Assembly: GCF_029784155.1 (NCBI RefSeq)
Contig: NC_073692.1
Location: 323,203,906-323,267,905, forward strand
Direction of reading: 5' to 3'
Length of the DNA: 64,000 bases
From: Uranotaenia lowii
Taxonomy: Eukaryota; Arthropoda; Insecta; Diptera; Culicidae
Shown here: piece by piece, positions 35,925 to 46,909 of the stretch
Layout of the letters: each line of letters opens with the position of its first letter
Position numbering within the stretch: position 1 is the first letter of the stretch
The notes under the pieces: generated by a model
Database searches by the model: none
Seen by the model: the letters and a program-made list of their open reading frames with translations, nothing else
Told to the model about the DNA's origin: nothing
Translations under genes and position numbers: made by a program

Positions 35925-36845
35925 TGAAGGCTAAAGGAGCTCCACGTACTCCAGCAAAATTAAATTTTTCAAGAAGGATGTTCCTGTCAACCGTGTAAAC
36001 GCTTTGGATAAATCCAAAAATAGGCCAAGAACGTCTTCTTTTTTTATCGAGGTTCGATTGGATGTTATTATAAGCTCAATATCTGCATTATTTGTGGAAG
36101 ATTTTTCTCTAAAGCCATATTGCATGGAATAGAAAAAAATTGTTGCTGTTTAAGAAGGATTGTAATCTTTTTGCTAATATTTTTTTAACTACTAATAATA
36201 TTGAAATAGAACGATAATTATTGCAAAATGAAGGATTTCCGGATTTAAAAATGGGTGTTACTTTTGCTATTTTGATGGGGACGATTTTCGATCACCGCTA
36301 ATTGTTATTGTCGATTTTGGTTGATATTTTTCGGTGAAAATTAAGTCAAATCCAAACAACTTCTTTACGTTTCGGCTTACTGTTTTGTTTCGGCCATCTT
36401 CAGAAAAACTGTATTTCTAAAATATAATATAATACAAAAAATGTTTTGTTAGAATAATCACACAATTTTCCGTCACTTTTAACTACACTAGAAGCACTTA
36501 CAATTGTTTCGCCGTGTTTCGCCGTGCCGTTAGGAAAGCACACGGCGAAACAATTGTAAGTGCTTCTAGTGTAGTTAAAAGTGACGGAAAGTTGTGTGAT
36601 TATTCTAACAAAACATTTTTTGTATCATATTATATTTTTGAAATACAGTTTTTCTGAAGATGGCCGAAACAAAACAGTAAGCCGAAACGTAAAGAAGTTG
36701 TTTGGATTTGACTTAATTTTCACCGAAAAATATCAACCAAAATCGACAATTTTGCTATTTTGAGACTATTAGGATAAATACTACGTTCAAACAAAAATTA
36801 AAAATGTCAGATAGAACAGTCACAAAATGTGACTTGAAGATCTTT
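35925..36845 (-). mobile_element. LINE RT fragment split by a hairpin insertion
   Basis: On the minus strand, from 36845 down, one reads DIFNFCLN, then (after removing 36276-36763) KIAKVTPIFKSGNPSFCNNY, RSISIL, QYGFREKSSTNNADIELI and VLGLFLDLSKAF. These are the N-terminal RT blocks of a Jockey/CR1-type LINE. Frameshifts and stops are present and the catalytic YxDD block is absent. Both sides of the insertion read on into each other, so the LINE was here first. Confidence 0.75.
36276..36749. mobile_element. Hairpin-forming insertion with 14-bp target duplication
   Basis: Two near-perfect inverted arms of about 208 bp (about 36308-36515 and 36545-36752) surround a loop of about 30 nt that itself contains CGCCGTG repeats. 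TTTTGCTATTTTGA is duplicated at 36262-36275 and 36750-36763, overlapping the right arm edge by 3 nt. The 32 bp between the left duplication and the left arm have no partner on the right. No coding capacity: the 60-codon ORF at 36581 is arm sequence. Confidence 0.75.
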
Positions 36846-37370
36846 TTTCATCATTTTAAAATGTTCCTAACATGACAATATAATAACAAAAACATCAATC
36901 TTTCAACTTTTTTTCAGAAAAAGTTTTCTAAAACGTTGATATTGGGTGCAATTGATCCCTAATATATGGGTACAAATGATCCCGGTATATTCTTCTTCTC
37001 AATGGATCGTGGTCATTGCTGATTACGAGATTACTAATATTTATCCAATAGCTAATACTCATCCATCAATTATCTGAAAAAACCCGATTTAATACACTTA
37101 ACAGTGGATTGGAGCCTTTCTAACAGAGTTTAAATTATATTTGGAAATATATAAAATAATATAGAATATACATGATAGATTCCTTCCCTCTGAATCATAT
37201 AAGTATGATTTCAGATATTCAAACACGAAAAATTCCAATCTCAATATAAAAAAAATGATGCCTGATACGTTTTTTTGGGGAAAAGCGAACTGGTATGTAA
37301 GGAGCTCATTTTATGTATGGAAAGAATGGTATTTAAACAGTAGAATTTCCAAGATTTATAACACGCTGAA

Positions 37371-37430
37371 ATGGTGCCGTGGTAGCAACCAGAACTTTCA
37401 CGTTGCTGGTCACGGTTCGAATCTTACTGT
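37371..37430 (+). repeat. tRNA-like module, probable SINE fragment
   Basis: A box-A-like TGGTGCCGTGGTAGCAA starts at 37372 and a box-B-like CACGGTTCGAATCTTACT starts at 37411, followed by T-rich runs. A full cloverleaf is not evident. Confidence 0.45.
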
Positions 37431-37711
37431 TTTTTTATGCTTTTTTTTTACTGAATAAGTAAAACCAACTACAATATTGATGGATAGCCGTGACGCGTGC
37501 CCTAGCATGATACCTTTTTTAGAGCTCAACCATGCATAGAGGAAAAATTCCCACAAAAGGAGGGGAAAGTAATATGACTATTAAATGATTAATCTCATTC
37601 TGTAAACTAAATCTGAAATCTTATTCTGATTCTAAAGTTTGAATTTTGAGTTACAACACTTAGTCTAATATTTGAATATAAGTTCCAATTTCAAATTCCA
37701 GGTTGATCTTT

Positions 37712-38435
37712 AATCCAAATTCTTAATCAGAATTCTAAATCTGAATTCTCAATCTGAATTCTGAATCTGAACTCTGAATTTGAATTCTAAATCTGTATTC
37801 TGAATCTGAATTCTGAATCTGAATTCTGAATCTGAATTCTGAATCTGAATTCTGAATCTGAATTCTGAATCTGAGTTCTGAATCTGAATTCTGAATCTGA
37901 ATTCTGAATCTGAATTCTGAATTCTGAATCTGAATTCTGAATCTTAATTCTGAATCTGAATTCTGAATCTGAATTCTGAATCTGAATTCTGAATCTGAAT
38001 TCTGAATCTGAATTCTGAATCTGAATTCTGAATCTAAATTCTGAATCTGAATTCTGAATCTGAATTCTGAATCTGAATTCTGAATCTGAATTCTGAATCT
38101 GAATTCTGAATCTGAATTCTGAATCTGAATTCTGAATCTGAATTCTGAATCTGAATTCTGAATCTGAATTCTGAATCGGAATTCTGAATCTGAATTCTGA
38201 ATCTGAATTCTGAATATGAATTCTGAATCTGAATTCTGGATCTGAATTCTGAATCTGAATTCTGAATCTGAATTCTGAATCTGAATTCTGAATCTGAATT
38301 CTGAATCTGAATTCTGAATCTGAATTCTGAATCTGAATTCTGAATCTGAATTCTGAATCTGAATTCTGAATCTGAATTCTGAATCTGAATTCTGAATCTG
38401 AATTCTGAATCTGAATTCTGAATCTGAATTCTTAA
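37712..38435. repeat. 13-bp minisatellite array 1 (TCTGAATTCTGAA)n
   Basis: About 54 tandem copies (length divided by 13) of TCTGAATTCTGAA, nearly uniform, with degenerate copies at the left edge. Every unit holds an EcoRI site. Because 13 is not a multiple of 3 and the minus strand of the unit has no stop in any phase, it creates a false 278-codon minus-strand ORF rich in S-D-S-E-F-R. Confidence 0.97.
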
Positions 38436-38896
38436 TCTTGTAAATCTCATTTTGATTGTTTTGCATCACACGGTTTTCAACATTGAAATTTCTTTCATCC
38501 AAATTTTTTTTTATGATTTCGGATTTTACAACTTTTAATAGTATGGTTTTACCCCTAAAAGTATGCAGCAAACTTAATTTCAGAAAAATTGTGAAAAAAA
38601 GTTTTCACAAAACAAAATCGTGTTTTCATGCGTAATGATCTTTAAGTCATCGCAAATTTATCAAAAACTGTGCAAATTGGTATTCTTGGAGAAACAATTC
38701 CAGAATTGAAAATTGATAAAGTGAGGAGAAATTTTACGGATGATGAAAAGAGCGAAAGAACATTTTTGCAAGGAAAATTTATTAACGTACACCATACTTT
38801 ACCTCGCAACATCCAGCTTCATCAATTTTTAATTCTGATATTCTTTCTCCATGAATCTAAATTTTTCACCGATATGCCGAAAATAAATTTACAAAA
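38436..38896. other. Unique spacer between minisatellite arrays 1 and 2
   Basis: AT-rich unique DNA of about 460 bp. It holds a 77-codon plus-strand ORF (38670-38903) without family features. The spacer probably marks an insertion into, or a boundary within, one larger array. Confidence 0.4.
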
Positions 38897-39835
38897 ATTC
38901 TGAATCTGAATTCTGAATCTGAATTCTGATTCTGAATTCTGAATCTGAATTCTGAATCTGAATTCTGAATCTGAATTCTGATTCTGAATTCTGAATCTGA
39001 ATTCTGAATCTGAATTCTGAATCTGAATTCTGAATCTGAATTCTGAATCTGAATTCTGAATCTGAATTCTGAATCTGAATTCTGAATCTGAATTCTGAAT
39101 CTGAATTCTGAATCTGAATTCTGAATCTGAATTCTGAATCTGAATTCTGAATCTGAATTCTGAATCTGAATTCTGAATCTGAATTCTGAATCTGAATTCT
39201 GAATCTGAATCTGAATTCTGAATCTGAATTCTGAATCTGAATTCTGAATCTGAATTCTGAATCTGAATTCTGAATCTGAATTCTGAATCTGAATTCTGAA
39301 TCTGAATTCTGAATCTGAATTCTGAATCTGAATTCTGAATCTGAATTCTGAATCTGAATTCTGAATCTGAATTCTGAATCTGAATTCTGAATCTGAATTC
39401 TGAATCTGAATTCTGAATCTGAATTCTGAATCTGAATTCTGAATCTGAATTCTGAATCTGAATTCTGAATCTGAATTCTGAATCTGAATTCTGAATCTGA
39501 ATTCTGAATCTGAATTCTGAATCTGAATTCTGAATCTGAATTCTGAATCTGAATTCTGAATCTGAATTCTGAATCTGAATTCTGAATCTGAATTCTGAAT
39601 CTGAATTCTGAATCTGAATTCTGAATCTGAATTCTGAATCTGAATTCTGAATCTGAATTCTGAATCTGAATTCTTAATCTGAATTCTGAATCTGAATTCT
39701 GAATCTAAATTCTGAATCTGAATATGAGTTCTGAATCTGAATTTTGAATTCTGAATTTTGAATCCTGAATTCTGATTCCTAAACCTGTATCCTGAATTTG
39801 AAAACTGAATCTGAATTCTGCATCTGAAATTGAAT
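38897..39835. repeat. 13-bp minisatellite array 2 (TCTGAATTCTGAA)n
   Basis: About 69 copies of the array-1 unit in the same orientation. A few units are TCTGATTCTGAA-like or have a deleted half (near 39205). It decays from 39,680 onward into looser CTGAAT-rich text. Confidence 0.97.
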
Positions 39836-39993
39836 CTAAATTATGTATGAGTATGTAGAAATGAAAAAAAAAAACATAAATTCATTCTTCAACACGAGTA
39901 AAAAAAACGAGGGTCATAAGATCTTCATATAAATTCCCCCCCAACGCAGTTTCCTGTACGGCTCTGCATTTTGTTGACACCCGGCATGGCTTT

Positions 39994-40029
39994 AGACACT
40001 ATAATTTCATAAATGAAATTATAATGTCT
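39994..40029. repeat. Short inverted repeat
   Basis: AGACACTATAATTTCAT and ATGAAATTATAATGTCT form 17-bp arms around AA, with one mismatch. No associated element was recognised. Confidence 0.6.
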
Positions 40030-40209
40030 ATAGGCATGGCGGACTCTGAAGGAAACGCCCATCCGCCATTTGCTGCATTGAAAAGCAAGAAGTGTAAGAT
40101 ATAAACACTGTTGCCGTATTTGCCCCAGCAGACTGAGAAACTGCCCAGACCACGGTGCGTCTTAGTAATGCCTTTTACCTATTTGAGTTTGAGCCGCTTT
40201 CAATCAAGC

Positions 40210-40280
40210 GTGCCGATGGTTTATTGGATAGCGCTTGCAACTTGGGATCTGAAGGGTTTTGGTTCAATTCTCGAGTTAAT
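40210..40280 (+). repeat. tRNA-like module, probable SINE fragment
   Basis: A box-A-like TGGTTTATTGGATAGCGC starts at 40217 and a box-B-like TTGGTTCAATTCTCGAG at about 40259. A-rich sequence follows. Confidence 0.4.
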
Positions 40281-40788
40281 AAAAATATTATTTTTTTATT
40301 TTGATTATCTTCAATTTATAAATGATTGCTGGTGCTGCTGCTTCGAGGCGCCACTAGCAACTTTTTTTTATGCCATAATAAGTATGATATGTATTTGGTA
40401 AAGAAAACGGTTTCAACTATTTTGTTTTTTTCCCGTTTTTGAAAGGGTTGTGTAGAAAAAAAAATGCATTCTTTTGAGACTAAAATCATTTTAATTGTGC
40501 AGCCCAGTTTCGCAAAAACGTTCTAGACATTTTTAAAATGGCACATACAAATCCACGGACATCAACAGAACTCGTCGAGCTGAGTCGATAGGTACCTATA
40601 AAGGTATGTCTAAGACCCATAATTAATGATCTCTCAAATCGACCGATAACCAAACCTTTCTGTTAGAAAGGCAAAAAGTGTTAAAATAATTTATTTTCTC
40701 TTATTTATAAAAAAAATTGCGCCCGTAAATATGCAATGTCATAAGGGTTGAGAATAAGCTATTGGGCTTGGGCCTGCTAAAAAGAATT

Positions 40789-41492
40789 CGGTACTTGAAC
40801 CCGTAGATGAACTAGAAGCATTTTCGTGGGAGTAAAAAAATTGCGATATTTTTGAAGTTAGGGGAGACTTGATCCTTTATTCAGGAAGCCCTAATCCGTG
40901 GAAAAAATCAAACCAAACCTCAAGATAGAATGTTAATTGACTATTTTGGTCATGTTTGTTCTAATTTCACAATCTATAGTTGTCAGAAAAAAAAATCTAT
41001 GGGAGATGGGCGCGCTCGCAATCTTGGTATACGATTTCTCGTGTGTTAAACAGAGAAAGCAATAGTCTTTACTCCATTTTCACTCCGATTGGCTGTCATT
41101 CTTATGGAAAATTGTGTAAGAGTAAAGAGCATGCTTTATTAATAAAGCATGCTCTTTACTCTTACACAATTTTCCATAAGAATGACAGCCAATCGGAGTG
41201 AAAATGGAGTAAAGACTATTGCTTTCTCTGTTTAACACACGAGAAATCGTATACCAAGATTGCGAGCGCGCCCATCTCCCATAGATTTTTTTTTCTGACA
41301 ACTATAGATTGTGAAATTAGAACAAACATGACCAAAATAGTCAATTAACATTCTATCTTGGGGTTTGGTTTGATTTTTTCCACGGATTAGGGCTTCCTGA
41401 ATAAAGGATCAAGTCTCCCCTAACTTCAAAAATATCGCAATTTTTTTACTCCCACGAAAATGCTTCTAGTTCATCTACGGGTTCAAGTACCG
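40789..41492. repeat. 704-bp near-perfect palindrome without spacer
   Basis: Positions p and 82281-p are complementary across the whole interval. The centre lies between 41140 and 41141, inside GCTTTATTAATAAAGC, and homology stops at 40788/41493. Comparing the arms by eye I found one mismatch (near 40919/41362). Identical 73-codon ORFs on opposite strands (40980-41201 and 41301-41080) follow from the symmetry and are not genes. Inside each arm is TTAGGGGAGACTTGATCC, which resembles mosquito MITE ends; a related inverted form lies outside the right arm near 41605-41625. Confidence 0.95.
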
Positions 41493-41818
41493 TCCTAATT
41501 TTAGGAGCATATAAACTTGAAGTTACACGCTGTCAGAAAATGTAAAAAAAAGCGAGTTGCAAAATTTTTCCAAAAAGATATGGTGAAAATAAGAAAAAGG
41601 GATCAAGTATCCCCACTCTCCCTTACAGTTTTGTTTGTTTATGTTTTAGTAGTTCCCCTTATTGTGTATTTTTTAGAAAAGTTCGATACAAATTCAAAGT
41701 TGCAACGAAAATGTTGGATAACGGGTGATAATAAAAACGCCTTTGGTTATGCTATAATATTCATAGTGCCATGAATCACCTTTATTCATAGTAGGGCTGC
41801 ACGTGGAGGTTTGTGTCT

Positions 41819-41827
41819 TATATAAAT
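41819..41827 (+). promoter_or_regulatory. Possible TATA box of Pus3
   Basis: TATATAAAT lies 131 nt upstream of the Pus3 start codon, a reasonable place for a core promoter with a short 5' UTR. This is position and motif only. Confidence 0.35.
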
Positions 41828-41957
41828 GTAAACACTCGGTGTTTTGTTTTTCTTTTGCCGGTGCATGTCTCCTCCAGTAAACAAAAACACGAGTGATTCT
41901 GTTTTTGTAGATTTTAAATTAGTTTTGAGAATTTTACGATCAAATGATACTCTCAAC

Positions 41958-44900
41958 ATGGATATTTCAGTTCAAGTAGTTCGACAAACGAAGCGGCACA
42001 CCAAGGCGGAATTGGAGGAGCTATCGAAGGAGGTTTGTAGCCATTAAATCAACTTTTGAAAAAACGATTTTATTAGCTTAAATTTAACCCACCACAACTT
42101 TCAGCGACTGATCGAACGAATTATTCAGTTGGAATCACAAAACTTCCAACTGAAAAATATCATCCAAAAGGTCACTGGTTCCAAGTCGAATGAATCCGGA
42201 AAATCGGATTCGAAAAAGCAACGTAAATTTGACTTCAGCAAGTGAGTAATGTTATTCAAACTGATAAATGGAACAAATTGGATAAATTTTCTTTTGTAGG
42301 TGTCATAAGCGACATATTTTGCTGAGATTTTACTATCTAGGATGGGACTATCAAGGATACGCTTCTCAGGAAGATTCAGCCTGTACCATCGGTGAGTAGG
42401 ATTTTATGGTTAATTTACCTGAACAGCAGCAACTGACACAATGTTTCACTATCATAATCATCAAACTTTAATATTTATTCAAAATTGTTCTTGCAATGAT
42501 GTCTTTACTCTGATTTTTATTATAAAATGAGATCTTCAGAACCAAAACGATGTAAGTGCCAAAATAGCCATTTATGCATCAAGTGGATTTTTTCAGCTCG
42601 AGCTTTCAATTTATCCAACGAGGATTGTCTAGTTAGATAATAACGTCGAGTGTTGAAAAAAATTCTAATGTTGCTACGAGTTGCGTACACAATTTTATGC
42701 CAATTTGAAAAATTCCCTGGAAATATTTTGAAACTAACTAACAAGAAGCGCATGTCAACAAATGACAACATGTAGACGACCATGCCAAAGACAGAAAATT
42801 TATGATCAAGTAGGTCGTAAAATGTACTTTTCGACACTGAATTCAATGCTGGAAAGAAGCACTTTTCAGTTTTCGGCACTGTTTTCAAAGACGAAATGTT
42901 AAGTTAACATTGTTAACTTTTCAACCCTGGATTGCATAAAATCAATTTGTGAAAGTTGTTACTCCGTCAAAGTTGAAAAACATTTATGAAAAAAAATATT
43001 TGAAAATTATTTTTGTAAATATGCGATTAATGTATTTCCTTATGCAATAAAGTATTACTTGATTCTTTTAAGGAACTTGTAATCACTGCAAATTTTACTA
43101 ATCTTTTGAAATTTCCTCAACAGAACACCACCTCTTCAACGCCTTAACCCGAGTGTGCCTTATCGAATCACGCGAAACTTCCAACTACCACCGTTGCGGC
43201 CGAACCGACAAAGGTGTCAGTGCGTTCCACCAGGTAGTTAGTCTCGATGTCCGTTCCAAGCTGGCACCGGAACGACAGCTGGATCCAGAAGCACTGGCTG
43301 AGGAGCTTGACTATTGTCAACTATTGAACCGGGTTCTTCCTCAGGATATTCGCTGCGTAGCGTGGATGCCAATGGTCAATCCCAATTATAGCGCTCGGTT
43401 CGATTGTAAAGCTCGTACGTATCGGTACTTTTTTCCAAGGGGGAATTTGAACGCTAAAGCTATGTCGGAGGCGTGCAGCTATCTTGTTGGATCCCACGAC
43501 TTCCGAAATTTGTGTAAAATGGACGTAGGAAATGGGGTGGTAACGTTTCGACGAAACATTCACTATGCATTTGTGCGGGAGTCGTTACAAGATGGGGCGG
43601 ATTCAAGCTACGACATGCTTTACTTTGAATTGCGGGGAAAAGCTTTTCTGTGGCATCAGGTGCGTTGCATTATGGCTATCCTGATTTTGATTGGCCAAGG
43701 TAAGGAAGATCCCACTGTGATTAAAGAACTGCTAGATGTGGAGAAGAATCCACGAAAGCCTCAGTACAGCTTGGCGAACGACATTCCATTGAACCTGTAT
43801 GAGTGCCAATTTAGAAACAAAGGTACGTTTGACCCCGTTTTGTTCGATAAAAATGGGCCGGTGCCGGATTTTGATGACGATGATGGGATGGAATCTGAAT
43901 TACGTGAGTGGGTCCACGAGGAGGAAAGCCTGTCTAGAACCATATCTGAGCTTCAAGGATTGTGGGCTTCCAATATGATTAAGTATGTTTTATATGGGTT
44001 GTGGGTTCTGAATTCTAGAAAAAAATTCTTTAAATTATCCTTTAATGTAGATCTTCGATGTGTCGTGAGATGCTACGTTCTCTCGAGGAAACTTTTGCTC
44101 AGAAGTTTGCTGACAAAAGCAAAATACTTTCTCAGCACAGCATACTGCTACAAGGAGTACAGTCTAAAGAATATCAACCTTTAATGGATCGACAAAAGTG
44201 TGGTAAGTACTTAACTTTTGGAATATTTGACCACATAAGTTTTACTCATAGGCGAGTAGCAGAACTAGCAACGCGACAATTTGTTTCAGCGGTGCCAGTT
44301 AACACGATAATCGATCGACTAACAATGTTATCAAGTTTATTTCACTAGACAAAATTAGCATTGATTTGTGCAATCACAATTACAAATCATTTAAATTATT
44401 ATTTTAAGTTCTTTATTTTATTCAAAATTTGACAAAAATAAGTATTCGAATTGACTAATTGACTTTTGTGTTTTGACTATGGGTGATAATTCAACCTATG
44501 TTTTTCTTGATTATTTCCAGTCAGAGAACATCTAATCGAATTGGATAAGTATTAGTTGCTGTCTATTTCTGATATCATGTTCAAATGATTATTTATTTCT
44601 TTTCATAGTTCCAAAGCTCTGAATAAACTTGTATACATACTGGTTTAGTTATACATACATGCATATTAACTTTTATCCTTTCAGATACGTATCCTTTTAA
44701 AACAAAACACCATTCAAATTTTTATAATTCATTCATATAATCATATTAATCAGACTTTGTGAGTAATTTTCCTTACGGCCATATTCTATCGTTTGGGGTA
44801 GGGATTTTTTAGAAGGAATGCATCTGGGGATAACCTGAAGAAACTATTGCAAGCGGAGTGGGTTGCCAACCATTGTACGTTTCTGAGGGTTGGATGCCTT

Positions 44901-46040
44901 CCTTCGACGAACCATCGGCCGTGGAAGCCCTAGAATTTAATTCGAAGGCCAAGCCACACAGACATAGGCAGGACCTTGCTACCGATGGGGGAACCATACA
45001 TACATACATACATACATAAGTTTTACTCATAGTAGTACATATTTATAGAAATATACTCAACTTTTTTTTTATTGTTGTAGTCTATATCGTTTTAATCATT
45101 CAGAATTATTCTTGGAGTTTGGGAAGAATAACAGCTTGGTTTTAAATTCCTTTAAAAAAAAGAATTATTCTTACTTATTGGAAGATTATTTACGAATACG
45201 AATAATAGAAGGATAGTCGTCTCTGCGTTCAATACTGCACAGTGGGCCTGGCCTTGATAAGATGAATAGTAAATGAATTTTTACTGTTCACCGGGATGCT
45301 GACAAGATCTGGCTGTGTACGTATCATAAGCATAAGCATAAGCGAATACGAATAATAGAAGGATAAAGATTAAAAAATATATATATATACGTTACAAATG
45401 AGTAAAAGCATTTTAAGTAGATAAATTTGTAAGAGTGGAGTAACAAAAGAAGAAATTGATATTTGTTCCAGCCTTATAGACACAGGCAGATTTTAAAAAA
45501 AATCTATACTTTACGAATGATTTAGAAGCATTTTAAAAAGATGATTCAAAATCACATGTCGACTATCGTTCCGCTCAAATTCACTGTGTGAAGAAACTAA
45601 AGAGAACCCTACTTTACATCAGACTAGTTTTAAAAAAAACTAAAATTTTCTTCCAATTACCTATCGGTTTATAAGTTTCTATTTATTTTTTTTTTTTCGT
45701 AAGAAATAGTTCAGAGCGATTTTGCTGATACAAAATACAACTTTTCGTTAGTTTCAACGATACGATTTAGATATTCTATTTGATCTAAGACGAGTTATAA
45801 ACTGTTATGATACCTAGCTTTTAAAAATTGAAAATTTCCTCACATAATTATGTTTAAGCAAAAAGTTGAACCGATATTTTCTCATCAACAGAAAGCCTCG
45901 AGAGCCGCATCGAGCATTATGCCAAAAAACGTCGAATTCAGGTCAGCATCAAAGAGAACTCCGGTGACGATGACGCGAATAAGAATGAACTCGCTAAGGA
46001 GCCCAACAGCAGCAGCAATAGCGGCTCAACTTCGGAGTGA
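41958..46040 (+). CDS. Pus3: tRNA pseudouridine(38/39) synthase, six exons
   Basis: Exons 41958-42032, 42105-42241, 42300-42391, 43124-43982, 44051-44202 and 45892-46040 all have GT/AG borders and join to 487 codons plus TGA. The enzyme isomerises U38/U39 in tRNA anticodon arms (TruA family, yeast Deg1). Residues 26-50 form a short helical lead; FYYLGWDYQGYASQ is the TruA N-terminal motif; GRTDKGVSA holds the catalytic Asp130. Further conserved blocks are NPNYSARFDCKARTYRYFF, GSHDFRNLCKMDV and FLWHQVRCIMAILILIGQG. The last exon gives the basic SLESRIEHYAKKRRIQ and an acidic/Ser tail. The first Met (MDISVQ) is preferred over an earlier in-frame Met at 41844 because only it lies in a typical short lead. 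Intron 3 holds an antisense ORF and intron 5 two retroinsertions. Confidence 0.95.
42520..42888 (-). CDS. Hypothetical 122-residue ORF antisense in Pus3 intron 3
   Basis: An ATG-to-stop frame of 122 codons lies wholly within the third Pus3 intron on the opposite strand. The peptide is basic, with a hydrophobic stretch (about 32-55: FSVFGMVVYMLSFVDMRFLL) and a C-terminal basic/aromatic segment. An AATAAA lies 41-46 nt past the stop (42479-42474). I recognise no family. It could be a nested small gene, a decayed insertion or a chance ORF; length and the poly(A) hexamer are the only support. Confidence 0.3.
   Translation of the reverse strand: MKTVPKTEKCFFPALNSVSKSTFYDLLDHKFSVFGMVVYMLSFVDMRFLLVSFKIFPGNFSNWHKIVYATRSNIRIFFNTRRYYLTRQSSLDKLKARAEKIHLMHKWLFWHLHRFGSEDLIL
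44252..45014. mobile_element. Retro-insertion with CATA-repeat tail and 19-bp flanking repeats
   Basis: ACATAAGTTTTACTCATAG occurs at 44233-44251 and again at about 45014-45032, the second copy directly after a tandem ACATACATACAT tail. This is the signature of a retroposed sequence, here in intron 5 of Pus3. The 3' part (about 44780-45000) is G+C richer than the rest. No ORF with a recognised domain. Confidence 0.6.
45216..45342 (+). mobile_element. Short SINE with (CATAAG)n tail and 23-bp target duplication
   Basis: The 127-bp insert ends in three CATAAG repeats. It is flanked by identical 23-bp direct repeats at 45193-45215 and 45343-45365, which define its edges exactly. Tandem-repeat tails instead of poly(A) are known for some mosquito SINEs and I-type LINEs. 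It lies in Pus3 intron 5, sense to the gene. Confidence 0.85.
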
Positions 46041-46316
46041 TTCAATACCATCGCTGCCCTGTCACGAAAGCTTCTACAACCACAGGTGTTCAGTGGGGAA
46101 TCGCGCCTCTTCACCTGAATGGATAATGAGGCTTTTGCGCGCGCCTGTTTGCCATTAACCATTCCAGGCAGGTTCCACCAAAAAGCCCCGATAATGATAT
46201 ACTGTCATCGAACTAAAAACGACACACCATAAACATCAAACGATCCTCTCTCGAGTGACTGAAATCTTTATTTTTGTTTTGTCTTTCATTTTCCCATGTT
46301 GAATTTCTTATGCTCT

Positions 46317-46322
46317 AATAAA
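46317..46322 (+). promoter_or_regulatory. Probable poly(A) signal of Pus3
   Basis: AATAAA 277 nt past the Pus3 stop, followed by a GT-rich stretch. Confidence 0.5.
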
Positions 46323-46909
46323 GTTTGTACAACCTTGCGTAGAAAAAAATAATCTTTGATTTGCTAGATTGATTGTGTGAAATGTGCCTTTGTTAGGAAT
46401 CTGATTAACTTCCGTTCAGTGAGATTCGTCACGATTGCTTAAGATTAAGTTTTTTTTTTCTTTAATCACTTGAAACCTTTCAATAGCTGCGTTTGACCGA
46501 TGTAAAGATAAACAGTAAGTTAATGATTACACGAAGAATAAGTAACGCCCGTAATACTTTGAATAAGTAACCGAATGTAGTACGAAAAGTGACTAGAATT
46601 AGGTGCCGGGACACAATAAATCCTACACAAAAATACATCGATTCACATAAATAGTGTCCTATTGCAGATGCGCGGTGGTTGCTCGGGGAAGCTTACAACT
46701 ATTCATCTCTCTAAGAGTACGGAATACAATTCTAACATACACATAAGGAAGACGTCACAGTGGAAATTTGGTAGAACAGCGATATCCGAGTCAAGTGCAT
46801 TAGGAGTGGCTCTAATTTGGCAAGTTTTCAACCGATTTGGCGCGTTGATATCTGAAAAAAAGGAATGTTTAGGTAAACACTTGGATCTGAGCGTAAAGTG
46901 TAAAGGGTT

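Noticed and set aside
37735..38571. 278-codon minus-strand ORF
   Set aside because: Pure translation of the 13-bp minisatellite; no promoter or domain.
40980..41301. Two identical 73-residue proteins on opposite strands
   Set aside because: Automatic result of the palindrome's symmetry.
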